From the NCBI GenBank assembly GCA_040768665.1, contig JAXGMN010000028.1, forward strand, positions 62,001-126,000: a DNA stretch of 64,000 bases, in the 5' to 3' direction. Under the pieces are notes generated by a model. The model was not told the origin of the DNA and searched no databases. It saw only the letters and a list, made by a program, of their open reading frames with translations. This DNA is from JABWBD01 sp040768665. Lineage in GTDB: Bacteria > Planctomycetota > Planctomycetia > Pirellulales > Thermoguttaceae. The position numbers were made by a program, and so were the translations under genes. Position 1 is the stretch's first letter. Every line of letters starts with the position of its first letter. Of the stretch, positions 17,089 through 26,725 are shown piece after piece.

Positions 17089-18045
17089 ATGATCACCGAT
17101 CTGGTCGACCTCGGCCCCGTCCCGGAGGTTTGGACGCGGCGGCACCTATTGGGACTTGAGGATCTGTCGGCCGAGGAGCTGACGCTTATCCTGGACAAGG
17201 CCGAAGTGTTCCGAAAAGCTCTGGACGAGGGCCATCGAAAATTCCCGCTCTTGACCGGCAGGACGTGCGTCAACTTGTTTTTCGAGAACTCGACGCGGAC
17301 CCGGACGAGTTTTTCACTGGCGGCGAGGCGATTGGGGGCCGACACGATCGATTTTTCGGCGGTGACGAGCAGCCTGTCGAAAGGCGAGACGGTCATCGAT
17401 ACGGCGAAGAATCTCGAGGCGATGGGGGTCGACGTCGTGGTGGTTCGCCATCGCACGCCCGGCACGCCGCGTCTTCTGAGCCAGAATCTCGCCTGCTCTG
17501 TGATCAACGCGGGCGACGGCCCGCACGAGCACCCGACGCAGGGCCTTCTGGACATCCTCACGATCCGGCAACGTCTGGGCCGAATCGCCGGACTGACCGT
17601 GGCGCTGGTCGGCGACATCGCCCACAGCCGGACCGCGCGGTCGAACATTTGGGGATTGAAAAAGCTCGGGGCGCATGTGATCGTCTGCGGGCCGTCGACG
17701 CTGGTCTCGCCGCGCTGGCAGGAGTTGGGGGTGGAGTATTCGTACAGTCTCGACGCGATCCTGCCCCGGGTCGACGTGTTGAACCTGCTTCGCATCCAGT
17801 TCGAGAGGCAGTTTACCCGCCCATTTCCCTCGGTCCGCGAGTACGCCACGCTTTATGCGATGGACCGGCAGCGGCTGGCCAAAACCAAGGAAGACATCCT
17901 CATTTTGGCGCCGGGACCGATCAACCGCGGCGTGGAGTTGACGCCCGACGTGGCCGACGGCGACCACTCGGCGATTCTCCAGCAGGTGACCAACGGTGTG
18001 GCCGTCCGCATGGCGGTGCTCTGGCTGTTGGCCGGCCGCCCTTAG
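17089..18045 (+). CDS. pyrB: Aspartate carbamoyltransferase catalytic subunit
   Basis: The product has 318 residues from the ATG at 17089. The carbamoyl-phosphate loop is FFENSTRTRTSFSLAARRLG (S68, T69, R70, T71, R72), and HPTQGLLDI is the aspartate-site signature. The enzyme makes carbamoyl-aspartate, the committed step of pyrimidine synthesis. No regulatory chain (pyrI) is nearby. pyrC follows after 53 bases on the same strand, so the two are one operon. No strong ribosome site is seen before the ATG, and an alternative start further up is possible because the frame is open to 16894. Confidence 0.96.
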   Translation: MITDLVDLGPVPEVWTRRHLLGLEDLSAEELTLILDKAEVFRKALDEGHRKFPLLTGRTCVNLFFENSTRTRTSFSLAARRLGADTIDFSAVTSSLSKGETVIDTAKNLEAMGVDVVVVRHRTPGTPRLLSQNLACSVINAGDGPHEHPTQGLLDILTIRQRLGRIAGLTVALVGDIAHSRTARSNIWGLKKLGAHVIVCGPSTLVSPRWQELGVEYSYSLDAILPRVDVLNLLRIQFERQFTRPFPSVREYATLYAMDRQRLAKTKEDILILAPGPINRGVELTPDVADGDHSAILQQVTNGVAVRMAVLWLLAGRP

Positions 18046-18098
18046 AACCGCACAGCAACCCGTAAGCTTTTCACCCATTCACTACCACAGGCTCCGCC

Positions 18099-19373
18099 AT
18101 GCCCCGCATCCTGATCCAGAACGGACGAGTGATCGACCCGAGCCAGCAGATCGACCGGGTGATGAATCTCTTGATCGAGGAAGGCACGATCGCCGCCTAT
18201 GACGCGCAGCCCCGTGGCGAGGAGGCTGTGATCGACGCCTCGGGCAAGATCGTCGCTCCGGGGCTGATCGACATGCACGTCCACCTCCGCGAACCGGGTC
18301 GCGAGGAGGACGAGACGATCCGCAGCGGCACGGCCGCCGCGCTGGCGGGCGGTTTCACGTCGATCGCCTGCATCCCCAACACCGACCCCCCGATCGACAC
18401 CCAGGCCGCCGTCGAGTTCGTTCGCGACCAGGCCAACCGGGCCGATCACTGCAACGTGTTTGTCCTTGCCTGTGTGAGTAAGAATCGGGAAGGCAAGGAG
18501 CTGGCGGAGATCGCGCAGCTTTACGAGGCGGGTGCGGTCGCCTTCACCGACGACGGGGCTCCCGTCTACGACGCCGAGTTGATGCGGCGGGCGTTCGAAT
18601 ACTGCCTGATGTTCGACAAGCCGGTGCTCAACCACGCCGAGATTCTGGAACTGACGAAGCACGGTGTGATGCACGAGGGACTGGTCTCGCTCCAGCTCGG
18701 CCTGGGAGGGATTCCCGCGGCGGCGGAGGACGTGATGGTAAGCCGCGACATCGCACTGGCCGAGGCCACCGGCGGGCGGCTCCACATCATGCACGTTTCG
18801 ACCGCCGGCAGCGTCGAGGCGCTGCGGCGAGCGAAGAAACGGAACGTCCGCGTCACGGCGGAGGTGACTCCGCACCACCTTACGCTCACCGACGAATCGC
18901 TGCGGTCGTTCGACTCGAACTACAAGATGAACCCGCCGTTGCGGAGCCGTGACCACGTCAACGCATGTATCGCCGCCTTGGCCGACGGAACGCTGGACGT
19001 GATCGCCACGGATCACGCGCCGCATGCCCAGGAGAAAAAAATGCAGGAACTCGACCAGGCCCCGTTCGGGATCGTCGGTCTGGAAACCTGCCTGGGGCTG
19101 GTCGTCACGCACCTGATCGAACCGGGCCATCTCGATTGGCCCACGGCACTGTCGAAAATGACGATCAACCCCGCGCGGATCCTGGGAATTCCTAAGGGAA
19201 CCCTCGCGATCGGGGCCGATGCCGACGTGACGGTGATCGATCCAGGCGTCGAGTGGACGGTCGACCCCGCGGAATTCCGCTCGAAGAGCACCAACACGCC
19301 TTTTGCCGGCTGGAAACTGCGCGGGCGGGCAACGACCGTGATCGTCGGCGGACGGGTGAGATTTCAACGCTAG
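18099..19373 (+). CDS. pyrC: Dihydroorotase (class I)
   Basis: The product has 424 residues. The metal site is DMHVHLREPG (D58, H60, H62). Further ligands lie in HAE, HVSTAGSVE and ATDHAPHAQEKK (Asp near 305). It closes carbamoyl-aspartate to dihydroorotate, the step after pyrB, with which it is co-transcribed. The class I form with two zinc ions and the long C-terminal region is typical of bacteria that lack the E. coli-type enzyme. Confidence 0.97.
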   Translation: MPRILIQNGRVIDPSQQIDRVMNLLIEEGTIAAYDAQPRGEEAVIDASGKIVAPGLIDMHVHLREPGREEDETIRSGTAAALAGGFTSIACIPNTDPPIDTQAAVEFVRDQANRADHCNVFVLACVSKNREGKELAEIAQLYEAGAVAFTDDGAPVYDAELMRRAFEYCLMFDKPVLNHAEILELTKHGVMHEGLVSLQLGLGGIPAAAEDVMVSRDIALAEATGGRLHIMHVSTAGSVEALRRAKKRNVRVTAEVTPHHLTLTDESLRSFDSNYKMNPPLRSRDHVNACIAALADGTLDVIATDHAPHAQEKKMQELDQAPFGIVGLETCLGLVVTHLIEPGHLDWPTALSKMTINPARILGIPKGTLAIGADADVTVIDPGVEWTVDPAEFRSKSTNTPFAGWKLRGRATTVIVGGRVRFQR

Positions 19374-19461
19374 GCGCGCTGCTCGAATCGCCGGGCCGAG
19401 CCTGACGCGATTGCGCGCCTTGCGCTTTAGGCGAGCGGCAGATGAGAATTTACCCGCATAT

Positions 19462-19490
19462 CAGCCCGGCTGCTGGGAAGCAGCCGGGGG
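19462..19490. repeat. CAGCCCGGCTGCT palindrome, copy 1
   Basis: CAGCCCGGCTGCT, then GGGAAGCAGCCGGGGG, forms a tight hairpin. A near-identical copy lies at 55391-55420. Confidence 0.75.
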
Positions 19491-19618
19491 TGATCGCAAT
19501 CGTGAGGGGATGCGAACCTGCCGCTCGTCTTAGCATAGCAAGACTTTTGTTGCCTGGGGAGGTGAAAACGGGGGCATACGATCGGCTTGCTGGGTTTCCA
19601 TTTTTCTTCCTCATTTTC

Positions 19619-19700
19619 ATCCGTGCCCCGGCCTTGCCATCCGTGCTATCAGAACAACTCAAGGACAAAGTAGCACGGATGGCAAAGCCGGGGCACGGAT
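19619..19700. repeat. Facing pair of TAGCACGGATGG repeats
   Basis: A 30-base unit beginning TAGCACGGATGGCAAAGCCG lies on the plus strand at 19671-19700, and its complement with one extra base at 19619-19649. Together they can form a long stem. A third, single copy is at 56401-56430. Confidence 0.8.
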
Positions 19701-19803
19701 GCAGAAATCGGTGGAACAGAACCGGAGGTCGAGTCAGCCGATAGAACCACTGAGTTTTCACCCACCCACTTGTCGCCCCCAGAAGACCTGCGACGGTTTA
19801 TCC

Positions 19804-20583
19804 TTATCCTGCCGACTCGAGCAGTCGCCGGCACCACTCGGAATCGGCTTCGCTCAACGGCGGCCTTAATTCATCTGCGTAGTTCAGGGAAAGCTGGTAG
19901 CGGGCCCGTTCGTAGACGGTGCTGAAGGCGGCCTGCAAATCAAGCGGTACGTCCGGGTCACCTGTCTTCAGCGGAATGGGGATCGTCGGCAAGGGATCGC
20001 GGAGGCGCCAGGCATAGACGGCCGCTTTGGGCCGCCGCCGGCGCCGGCTCACGATCGCATAATAGTCCGCCGGCGGAAGCGGCGTCACCGTAGGCAGCCG
20101 CAACCCGACGCGAAGGAGGTCCAACTCGACCAGGTGCGCCTGGCTCTGCAACACGGTCTCGCGCTTCTCCAGGTACTCCTGGCGCCCGTCGCCCCCGGCG
20201 CGCTTGTTGGCCGGCGAGAGCGTTTCCAGCACCGTCACCACTTCCATCGTTTCTCGCAGCCGGATCACCAGGTACGCCTCGCGATGCTCCTGGGGCATCG
20301 GCAACTCGCACTCAAAGGGCTCAAGCATCGTCGCCGCCTCGGTTGCCGTCGCCGCAGCGCCAACCGCACCGGCCGGCTGCAACACGGCGACATCTACACG
20401 GCCGAACTTGGGCGGTTCATCCGTGGGCGACTCGACGTACACCCGTCTTTCCACTCGCACGATGTAACGCGGCTCGACGCGCGGCGACAACTGATCGCTA
20501 ATGACGGTGTTGAATCGCGTATGGAAATCCTCCCATTCTTGGGATTCCAGAAAGGGGTCCATTCCTGGGAATGGTGAAGGCAT
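19804..20583 (-). CDS. DUF4058 family protein
   Basis: The product has 259 residues from the ATG at 20583, which follows GGAGG; the frame extends to 20622 without merit. The N-terminus MPSPFPGMDPFLESQEWEDF and the middle ANKRAGGDGRQEYLEKRE are hallmarks of DUF4058, a family of unknown function frequent in Planctomycetes and Cyanobacteria. It often occurs in many copies per genome. Residues LVELDLLRVG and YAIVSR resemble a nuclease-like core seen in Uma2-type proteins, but that relation is only an impression. No partner gene. Confidence 0.88.
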   Translation of the reverse strand: MPSPFPGMDPFLESQEWEDFHTRFNTVISDQLSPRVEPRYIVRVERRVYVESPTDEPPKFGRVDVAVLQPAGAVGAAATATEAATMLEPFECELPMPQEHREAYLVIRLRETMEVVTVLETLSPANKRAGGDGRQEYLEKRETVLQSQAHLVELDLLRVGLRLPTVTPLPPADYYAIVSRRRRRPKAAVYAWRLRDPLPTIPIPLKTGDPDVPLDLQAAFSTVYERARYQLSLNYADELRPPLSEADSEWCRRLLESAG

Positions 20584-20794
20584 GGGAAGACCTCCTCGCG
20601 GCGCAACGATTTCAACACACACTCCTGTTCATTTTATCCTGCCGCGACGTACGAAGCGACCATGCGGCGGAATCCTGCCGATGGCCCGTTTCGGTCCTAA
20701 AGGGATTGCGATAAAATGATCGGCGTCGAAATGGACGCTCGGGGAAGCATTTCTCGGGCTCGAAGGTTTCCGTGGTTTGTGGGAGCGGAGGGAA

Positions 20795-21802
20795 ATGAGC
20801 GGGAAATCGGACTGGTATTATGCCCAGGGATCGAAGTCGGTGGGGCCGCTTTCGCTCGAGCAGCTCGTGATGCGATTGCCGACCGCCAGCGGGCTCGACA
20901 CGCTTGTGTACGGGCCGGGTTTGACAGACTGGACGGAAGCCCGCCACGTGCCGGCGGTCGCCGAGCGGGCTACAGGTGCGGCTTCACCCCCGCCACCTCC
21001 GTCGGGCCGCCGGTCGGATGAGATCGACTACGAAATCTTCGGCGAGGAGATGCAGTACGTCGAGGTAACGCTCGATCCGAACGAGATGGTGATCGCCGAA
21101 GCCGGCGGCATGATGTACATGACGTCGCAGATCAAGATGGAGACCGTCTTCGGTGATCCCTCGGCACAGAACACGGGCATGCTCGGCAAGGTTCTCTCCG
21201 CGGGGAAGCGAGCGCTCACCGGCGAGTCGCTCTTCATGACCACGTTTACCAACATCGGAGCCGGTCGGGAGAAGGTGGCGTTTGCCTCGCCCTATCCCGG
21301 CAAGGTCGTGCCGTTGCACCTGGATCAGCTCGGCGGCGAGATCATCTGCCAGAAGGATGCCTTCCTGTGCGCCGCGCGGGGAACGCAGATCGGGATCGCG
21401 TTTCAGAAGCGGATCGGCACTGGGTTGTTCGGCGGCGAAGGATTCATTATGCAGCGGATCACGGGCGACGGAATCGCGCTGATCCACGCCGGCGGCACCC
21501 TTATGCGTCGCACCCTCCAGCCAGGTGAAACGCTCAAGATCGACACAGGCTGTCTCGTAGCGCTGACGCCGAACGTCAGGTACGACATCCAGTTTGTCGG
21601 CGGCATCAAGAACACGCTGTTCGGAGGCGAGGGGCTGTTTTTCGCAACGCTTACCGGTCCCGGGGATGTCTGGTGCCAGTCGCTGCCGTTTTCGCGGCTG
21701 GCCGGGCGGATCCTCGCCAACGCCCCGCAGTCCGGCGGCAGCAAGGGCGAAGGCTCTCTGCTGGGCGGGTTGGGACGGCTGCTTGACGGCGACAACGCGT
21801 AA
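20795..21802 (+). CDS. GYF_2-AIM24 (TIGR00266-like) fusion protein
   Basis: The product has 335 residues from the ATG at 20795, which follows GGAGGGAA. Residues about 5-55 (SDWYYAQGSKSVGPLSLEQL) are a GYF_2 domain, a peptide-binding fold often attached to membrane or envelope proteins. After a Pro-rich linker, residues about 70-320 are an AIM24/TIGR00266 beta-barrel-like domain with many Gly-rich turns (GTGLFGGEGFIMQRITGDG, GGIKNTLFGGEGLFFATLTG). The domain's role in bacteria is unknown. No signal peptide is seen. Confidence 0.88.
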   Translation: MSGKSDWYYAQGSKSVGPLSLEQLVMRLPTASGLDTLVYGPGLTDWTEARHVPAVAERATGAASPPPPPSGRRSDEIDYEIFGEEMQYVEVTLDPNEMVIAEAGGMMYMTSQIKMETVFGDPSAQNTGMLGKVLSAGKRALTGESLFMTTFTNIGAGREKVAFASPYPGKVVPLHLDQLGGEIICQKDAFLCAARGTQIGIAFQKRIGTGLFGGEGFIMQRITGDGIALIHAGGTLMRRTLQPGETLKIDTGCLVALTPNVRYDIQFVGGIKNTLFGGEGLFFATLTGPGDVWCQSLPFSRLAGRILANAPQSGGSKGEGSLLGGLGRLLDGDNA

Positions 21803-21806
21803 GGAT

Positions 21807-22760
21807 CTACCGTACGGCGGTTCCCGCGAACGATTGCTCCAGCAATTCCGGGACGGTGCGGCCGAAAGAATGGGAACGGCCGGAGTCCAGGTTGTAAAAG
21901 GTGACGACCGCCGGTCCGAAGAGCAAAGGATCGATGGCATAGAAGTCGCCGCCATAATGCTCGAAAACGCGAGCGAACGGACGGCCGTGGTCTTTGGATG
22001 AGGAGCTCGGGACGTCCGCACCGACGTGGCTCAGATCGTCGTCGCTGCCTCGGACCCACAGCGTGACCTCGCCGCCGTAAAGGATGGCGTCGTTCGTCCG
22101 GCCCATCGCTTCCATGTCGCTGCCGGCGACCGGCGGGAGCGGCGCCGTGCCGAAACCGCTCTCCACTCGCCGCAGATCGAAACCGAGTTCGAGCAACTTG
22201 TGCAAGGCCGTTTCCAGGGAGCGGGCGACAATCTGCACGGTGCCCGCCTGGCTCGCCGTGGGCGCAACCAGCAGGGTGAGATTGGCCGGTTCGACGCCAC
22301 ACTTTTCGGCAATCTGCCGGCAGACCTCCGGTGAAGGTAGCCGGGACGACTCCAGAACCCCGACGGCCACCCCCTCCGCCTCTCGGTAGCCGATCGTGTC
22401 GAACAAGGGCTCTCGGCCCGCGGCAGCTCGCATGGGGCCCGAGCCCATGGCGAAGTAGCGCTCGTGGGTGATTTGCCAACCGGCGTACTGCGATGCCATG
22501 CACGCGAACAAGGGATGGTCCGTGCGGACGCTCACTCCGAGCATGCCCCGCTGGCCGCTTACCGGGAAGAAACCGATCTGGCCAAGTCCGGAGAGGCAGA
22601 CTTCCGCCATTCGCCGCCCGGCCTCCAGGCCGCCGGGCACATCCACTCCCAAGTCGAGTATCCGGGGCCCTTGGGGCAGCCGGTGCACGGCAATACGGAG
22701 TTCGTCCGAATCGTCAATCATTCGTTCGCAGAGGACGAGTGCCCGCGGATTGAGCTTCAT
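21807..22760 (-). CDS. mch: Methenyl-tetrahydromethanopterin cyclohydrolase
   Basis: The product has 317 residues, the family's usual length. Stretches such as LGVDVPGGLEAGRRMAEVCL and GWQITHERYFAMGSGPMRA are characteristic. The enzyme interconverts 5,10-methenyl- and 5-formyl-tetrahydromethanopterin in the C1 pathway that methylotrophs and many Planctomycetes use for formaldehyde oxidation. No other pathway gene (fae, fhc, mtdB) is in this window, so the pathway is dispersed, as is known for Planctomycetes. It ends four bases from the convergent AIM24 gene. Confidence 0.93.
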   Translation of the reverse strand: MKLNPRALVLCERMIDDSDELRIAVHRLPQGPRILDLGVDVPGGLEAGRRMAEVCLSGLGQIGFFPVSGQRGMLGVSVRTDHPLFACMASQYAGWQITHERYFAMGSGPMRAAAGREPLFDTIGYREAEGVAVGVLESSRLPSPEVCRQIAEKCGVEPANLTLLVAPTASQAGTVQIVARSLETALHKLLELGFDLRRVESGFGTAPLPPVAGSDMEAMGRTNDAILYGGEVTLWVRGSDDDLSHVGADVPSSSSKDHGRPFARVFEHYGGDFYAIDPLLFGPAVVTFYNLDSGRSHSFGRTVPELLEQSFAGTAVR

Positions 22761-23007
22761 GTCTTCCCCGGATGAACCTGCAAGTCAAATGGTGCCCCGT
22801 GACATTGTTGCGCGTCGGGGTACTCCCGGCCAGCCATCCCCCTGATCGTGGATTTCCGAAAAAGGTTGCGTTTCGTGGTGGAGGAGGCATAATGGGGGTA
22901 CGCACTCCGCCAGCAGTGCAACGGCTTTTCACGTAAGAGGCACCATCGGCGACGACGAATGGAGGCGTTCGCGGCCGGTTCGTCGCCAAGCGGAAGCGAG
23001 GATTGGC

Positions 23008-26000
23008 ATGGCAATCCGTCTGCAATTCCGGGCGGTTCTATTTCTCGGAGCATGGTTCGCGGCTGCAAACCTGGCAGCGCAGGAGGTTCACATCAGCTCG
23101 GAGCAGTTGATGGCCGCTCCTGCCGCATCCGGGCCGGCGGCGGCAGGGCCGTCGTCCGGTGAACCCCAGCAATTGCCGGCCGGCGCGACCCCGGCTCCGG
23201 TTCAGATCGACCGCGGTCGGTCGCACGAAGGGCCGCAGCCGCGGCCGGACGCTTCGGCGCAGCCCGGCGGGGCGGAAAAGAAACCGGACGAAGCCAAGAA
23301 ACCGCCGGAAGGAGAGAAGAAATCGGGCGGGGGAGCCGACGCAGGTCCGCCGGCCGTTCAAAGGCCGACCACGCCGCCCCAAGCGGGCGACCCCGAGCAA
23401 CTCAAGCTTCGGCCTGACGCCGAAGGAAAAATCCAGTTCAACTTCACGAACCAAAAGTGGCTCGACGTGTTGGAATGGTTCGCCGACATCGCGCATCTGA
23501 GCCTCGACTGGCAAGAGCTGCCGGGCGACTACCTGAACTTGATCACGGTCGACAAGTATTCGTTGGACGAGGCCCGGGACCTGATCAACCGGCACCTCCT
23601 CGCGCGCGGCTATACGCTTCTGCGTCGCGGCGAGGTGATCTCGGTGGTGAAGCTCGAGAAGCTCAATCCGGCGATGGTTCCCTGGGTCGAACCCGATGAG
23701 CTCGACGAACGGGACTTGCACGAATTCGTCCGAACCACTTTCGCTCTCGACTGGCTGCTGGCCGAACAGTCGGCCGAGGAGTTCAAGCCGACGCTGAGCC
23801 AGCACGGCAAGCTCAACGCACTGAAGAGCACGAACCGGCTGGAGGCGATGGACGCGGTGGTGAATCTGAGGGAAATCCGGCGGCTGCTGGCCGAGGAGCA
23901 GTCGGATACAGGCGAAGGCCGGCTGGTGGTCGCGTTCCCACTGAAGCACACGCGGGCCGAGGAGGTGCGCGCATTGTTGATGCAGTTGCTCGGGATCGAG
24001 GAAAAGCCGAAGGGTGGTGTTCCGGGGCAACCGCAACCGGGACAGCCAAACCATCCTCAACCCCGCCCCGAACCGCAGCGCCCCGACCAGAAAAGCCAGG
24101 GCAAGCCGGACGAGAAGAAGGCCGAGGTCAATATCGTCGCCGACCAGCGGACAAACACGATCTACGTCCACGCCCCGCCCGACAAAATCGCCGTCGTCCG
24201 CCAGGCGATCGAGTCGATCGACGTGCCGACCGCGCAGGCCGACATGCTTGCCCAGAGCGTGACGCGGATGAAGGTCTATCGGCTCGAGTCGCTCGATCCG
24301 GAGCCGGTGCTCAAGACGTTGAAGGATCTGGGAGGTCTCAGCGTCGAGGCGAAGCTGGAGGTCGACAAAGAAAACCGGGCGATTGTCGCCTACGCGTCGT
24401 TGGCCGATCACGTGATCCTTGCCTCGGTGATCGACAAGCTCGACGGCGGAGCGAGACACTCGGAGGTGATCCAGTTGACCGATCTGCGAGCGGAATCCGT
24501 CGCGAGGATCGTCAATTACATGATGGGAGGCGGGCCGGAAACGGACGAGTCAAAAGACCGGTCGGATGACGAGGAGTCGTACAGCCCGTATTTCTTTCCC
24601 AGCCGTTCTTCCTCGCAACGGAGGCGGCCGGAGAAGCATGAGGACCGGTTCCGCGTCGACGCCGACGTCAAGAACAACCGGCTGCTGCTGTGGTGCAACG
24701 ATTTCGAGTTGGCCAAGGTGGAAGACCTTCTCGAGAATCTCCGTGCGACCCGGCAGGCCGACGGGGGTGAGCGCTCGGTCCAGGTCCATCGACTCGTCAC
24801 CCTGGATCCCGTCCCGGTAGTCAAGACACTCGTCGAGATGGAGACGCTGGGGGTCGGAGTGCAACTCGAGCCGGATAAGGAGAACCGGGCGATCGTCGCA
24901 TATGGTACGGAAGGCGATCACGCAAGGCTGCGGGAGTTGCTCTCGGAACTCGACGGCAGCGGACGACAGTTCCATGTGGTGCCGTTGCGGCGACTGGAGG
25001 CGGACTACGTCGCCGGCACGATTGCCTTGATGATGGCCGGCAAGGGTGATGAACAGGATTCGTCGTCCGGAAGAAGCTACTATTATCCCTATTACTACAG
25101 CCGTCGCTCTTCGCGCGACCAGCAGAGGAAAGAGGACGAGTTCCGCGTCGACGCCGACGTGCAATTCAATCGGCTGCTGCTCTGGGCGAACGATATTGAG
25201 ATGAAGGAGGTCGAGAATCTGCTGGTCAAGCTGGGCGAGATCCCGCCGGAAGGCGGCGATCCGAGCCCGATTCGCGTGCTGGACATTCCACCGGGCCCGG
25301 AACGAGACCGGCTGCTGGAACAACTCCGGCGGACCTGGCCGTCGCTGGCGCCAAACCCGTTGTTGCTGCCCGACGCGGAGCCGCCGAAGGATCAAGGGTC
25401 GCCGGATCCTGCGAAGCAGCCGGTGCAGGGCACTTCCGGCAAGACGACGGCAGTCGGAGGCGATGGGGCGTCCCTTGTATCAGCGGCGGCCCAGAAGAGC
25501 GCGCTCCGCTGCCTAGCGCAATTGGCGCTCGCCGAATCTCCCTCGACGCCGACGGAGAACGCCGGCGAGGCTGCCGCGCCCGGCACGGCAGCCGGCGGCG
25601 AAACGGTGCGGCCGGCCGACAGCCCGGCGACGGTAGCGGCTGGGGGATCTCCGCCGGTGAGCGTGAGCGTTAGCGCGGAAGGACGCCTGGTTCTTTCGTC
25701 TCAAGACACCGGGGCGCTGGATCGGATGGAGGCCCTGATTACCGAATTGGTTCCTTCTCGTCGCGAGTACGAAGTGTTTCAACTGAAATACGCGGAGGCG
25801 TATTGGGTCTCGCTGACGCTGGAAGACTTTTTCGAGGAGAAAAAGAGCAAGGGCGGCAATACCGACGATTATTGGTCCGGTTGGTGGGGACTTCCGCGGT
25901 CCTCGTCGGCCGACGACGATACCCGCCGGCTCTCCCGGCGGAGGCCGTTGAAGTTTCTTTCCGACGATACCACCAATACGATTCTCGTCCAGGGAGCGAC

Positions 26001-26586
26001 GCCGGATCAGTTGCGGACAATCGGCGAGCTGATCGAACTGTACGACCAGCCCGCCATGTCGGATTCGGATTCCGCCCGCAAGACGGAACTCTTCAAAATC
26101 CGCTATGCCAAAGTTGCGACGGTGGCCGAGGCGATCAAGGACGTTTATCGCGATCTGCTCAGCGAAAATGACAAGGCCTTGATGGGAGCGAAGAAGAAGG
26201 ACGAGGAGCGCCCGGAAAGCCGCTATACCTACGTCTACAGCTTTGGCAGCGAGCAGGAAAAAGGGATGGAACGGAAGCCCCGGTTCAAGGGATACCTTTC
26301 GCTCGGCGTAGACGAGATTTCCAACACGCTGGTCGTTTCCGCCCCGGAGTTTCTCTTTCGGGATATTTCTCGGCTCATTGAAGAGTTCGACGAGGCGGCG
26401 CGCCCGACTGCGGATGCGATCTATGTCCACCGGCTTCCCGGCGGGGTCGACCGCGACGACCTGCGCAGCCGACTGTCGAAGATTCTCCAAGGGCCTGTCG
26501 CGCGTCCCGGCTCGACGAAGGAAGCGGCCGATGGCGGACCGAATGGCGAGAATATGCGGGAGAGAGGCGGCAGAAGAGGGGAGTGA
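23008..26586 (+). CDS. Giant exported secretin-like (NolW-repeat) protein without channel domain
   Basis: The product has 1192 residues. A signal peptide covers about 1-25 (ALFLGAWFAAANLAAQ-like), followed by a Pro/Lys/Ala-rich low-complexity linker to about 125. Then come several N1/NolW-type secretin short domains. Two large units, starting near residues 418 and 589, are clear duplicates (both contain DKENRAIVAY and FRVDADV..NRLLLW). Four loops are unusually rich in Ser/Tyr/Arg (for example SYYYPYYYSRRSS). The conserved secretin beta-barrel domain is absent. Known GspD-like proteins use such domains to form periplasmic rings; this chain probably forms a periplasmic scaffold. The partner is unknown. 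Confidence 0.85.
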   Translation: MAIRLQFRAVLFLGAWFAAANLAAQEVHISSEQLMAAPAASGPAAAGPSSGEPQQLPAGATPAPVQIDRGRSHEGPQPRPDASAQPGGAEKKPDEAKKPPEGEKKSGGGADAGPPAVQRPTTPPQAGDPEQLKLRPDAEGKIQFNFTNQKWLDVLEWFADIAHLSLDWQELPGDYLNLITVDKYSLDEARDLINRHLLARGYTLLRRGEVISVVKLEKLNPAMVPWVEPDELDERDLHEFVRTTFALDWLLAEQSAEEFKPTLSQHGKLNALKSTNRLEAMDAVVNLREIRRLLAEEQSDTGEGRLVVAFPLKHTRAEEVRALLMQLLGIEEKPKGGVPGQPQPGQPNHPQPRPEPQRPDQKSQGKPDEKKAEVNIVADQRTNTIYVHAPPDKIAVVRQAIESIDVPTAQADMLAQSVTRMKVYRLESLDPEPVLKTLKDLGGLSVEAKLEVDKENRAIVAYASLADHVILASVIDKLDGGARHSEVIQLTDLRAESVARIVNYMMGGGPETDESKDRSDDEESYSPYFFPSRSSSQRRRPEKHEDRFRVDADVKNNRLLLWCNDFELAKVEDLLENLRATRQADGGERSVQVHRLVTLDPVPVVKTLVEMETLGVGVQLEPDKENRAIVAYGTEGDHARLRELLSELDGSGRQFHVVPLRRLEADYVAGTIALMMAGKGDEQDSSSGRSYYYPYYYSRRSSRDQQRKEDEFRVDADVQFNRLLLWANDIEMKEVENLLVKLGEIPPEGGDPSPIRVLDIPPGPERDRLLEQLRRTWPSLAPNPLLLPDAEPPKDQGSPDPAKQPVQGTSGKTTAVGGDGASLVSAAAQKSALRCLAQLALAESPSTPTENAGEAAAPGTAAGGETVRPADSPATVAAGGSPPVSVSVSAEGRLVLSSQDTGALDRMEALITELVPSRREYEVFQLKYAEAYWVSLTLEDFFEEKKSKGGNTDDYWSGWWGLPRSSSADDDTRRLSRRRPLKFLSDDTTNTILVQGATPDQLRTIGELIELYDQPAMSDSDSARKTELFKIRYAKVATVAEAIKDVYRDLLSENDKALMGAKKKDEERPESRYTYVYSFGSEQEKGMERKPRFKGYLSLGVDEISNTLVVSAPEFLFRDISRLIEEFDEAARPTADAIYVHRLPGGVDRDDLRSRLSKILQGPVARPGSTKEAADGGPNGENMRERGGRRGE

Positions 26587-26725
26587 CGGAAGCCTGCCTC
26601 CGAGGTGTGGTCGCTTCCTGTCACAGAAATTCGCCGCGCACCTGTTTCGCGGCCCGATTGCGGCGGCAACGGCGAGCCGGTACCCTGGGGTGTTGTCGCA
26701 AACCAGGTTCCCGGGGAGCTTCATC

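Larger units (their letters stand above)
19374..19803. other. Repeat-rich gap after pyrC
   Basis: No gene is seen. It contains the CAGCCCGGCTGCT palindrome (19462-19490) and a facing pair of TAGCACGGATGG repeats (19619-19700). Confidence 0.7.
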
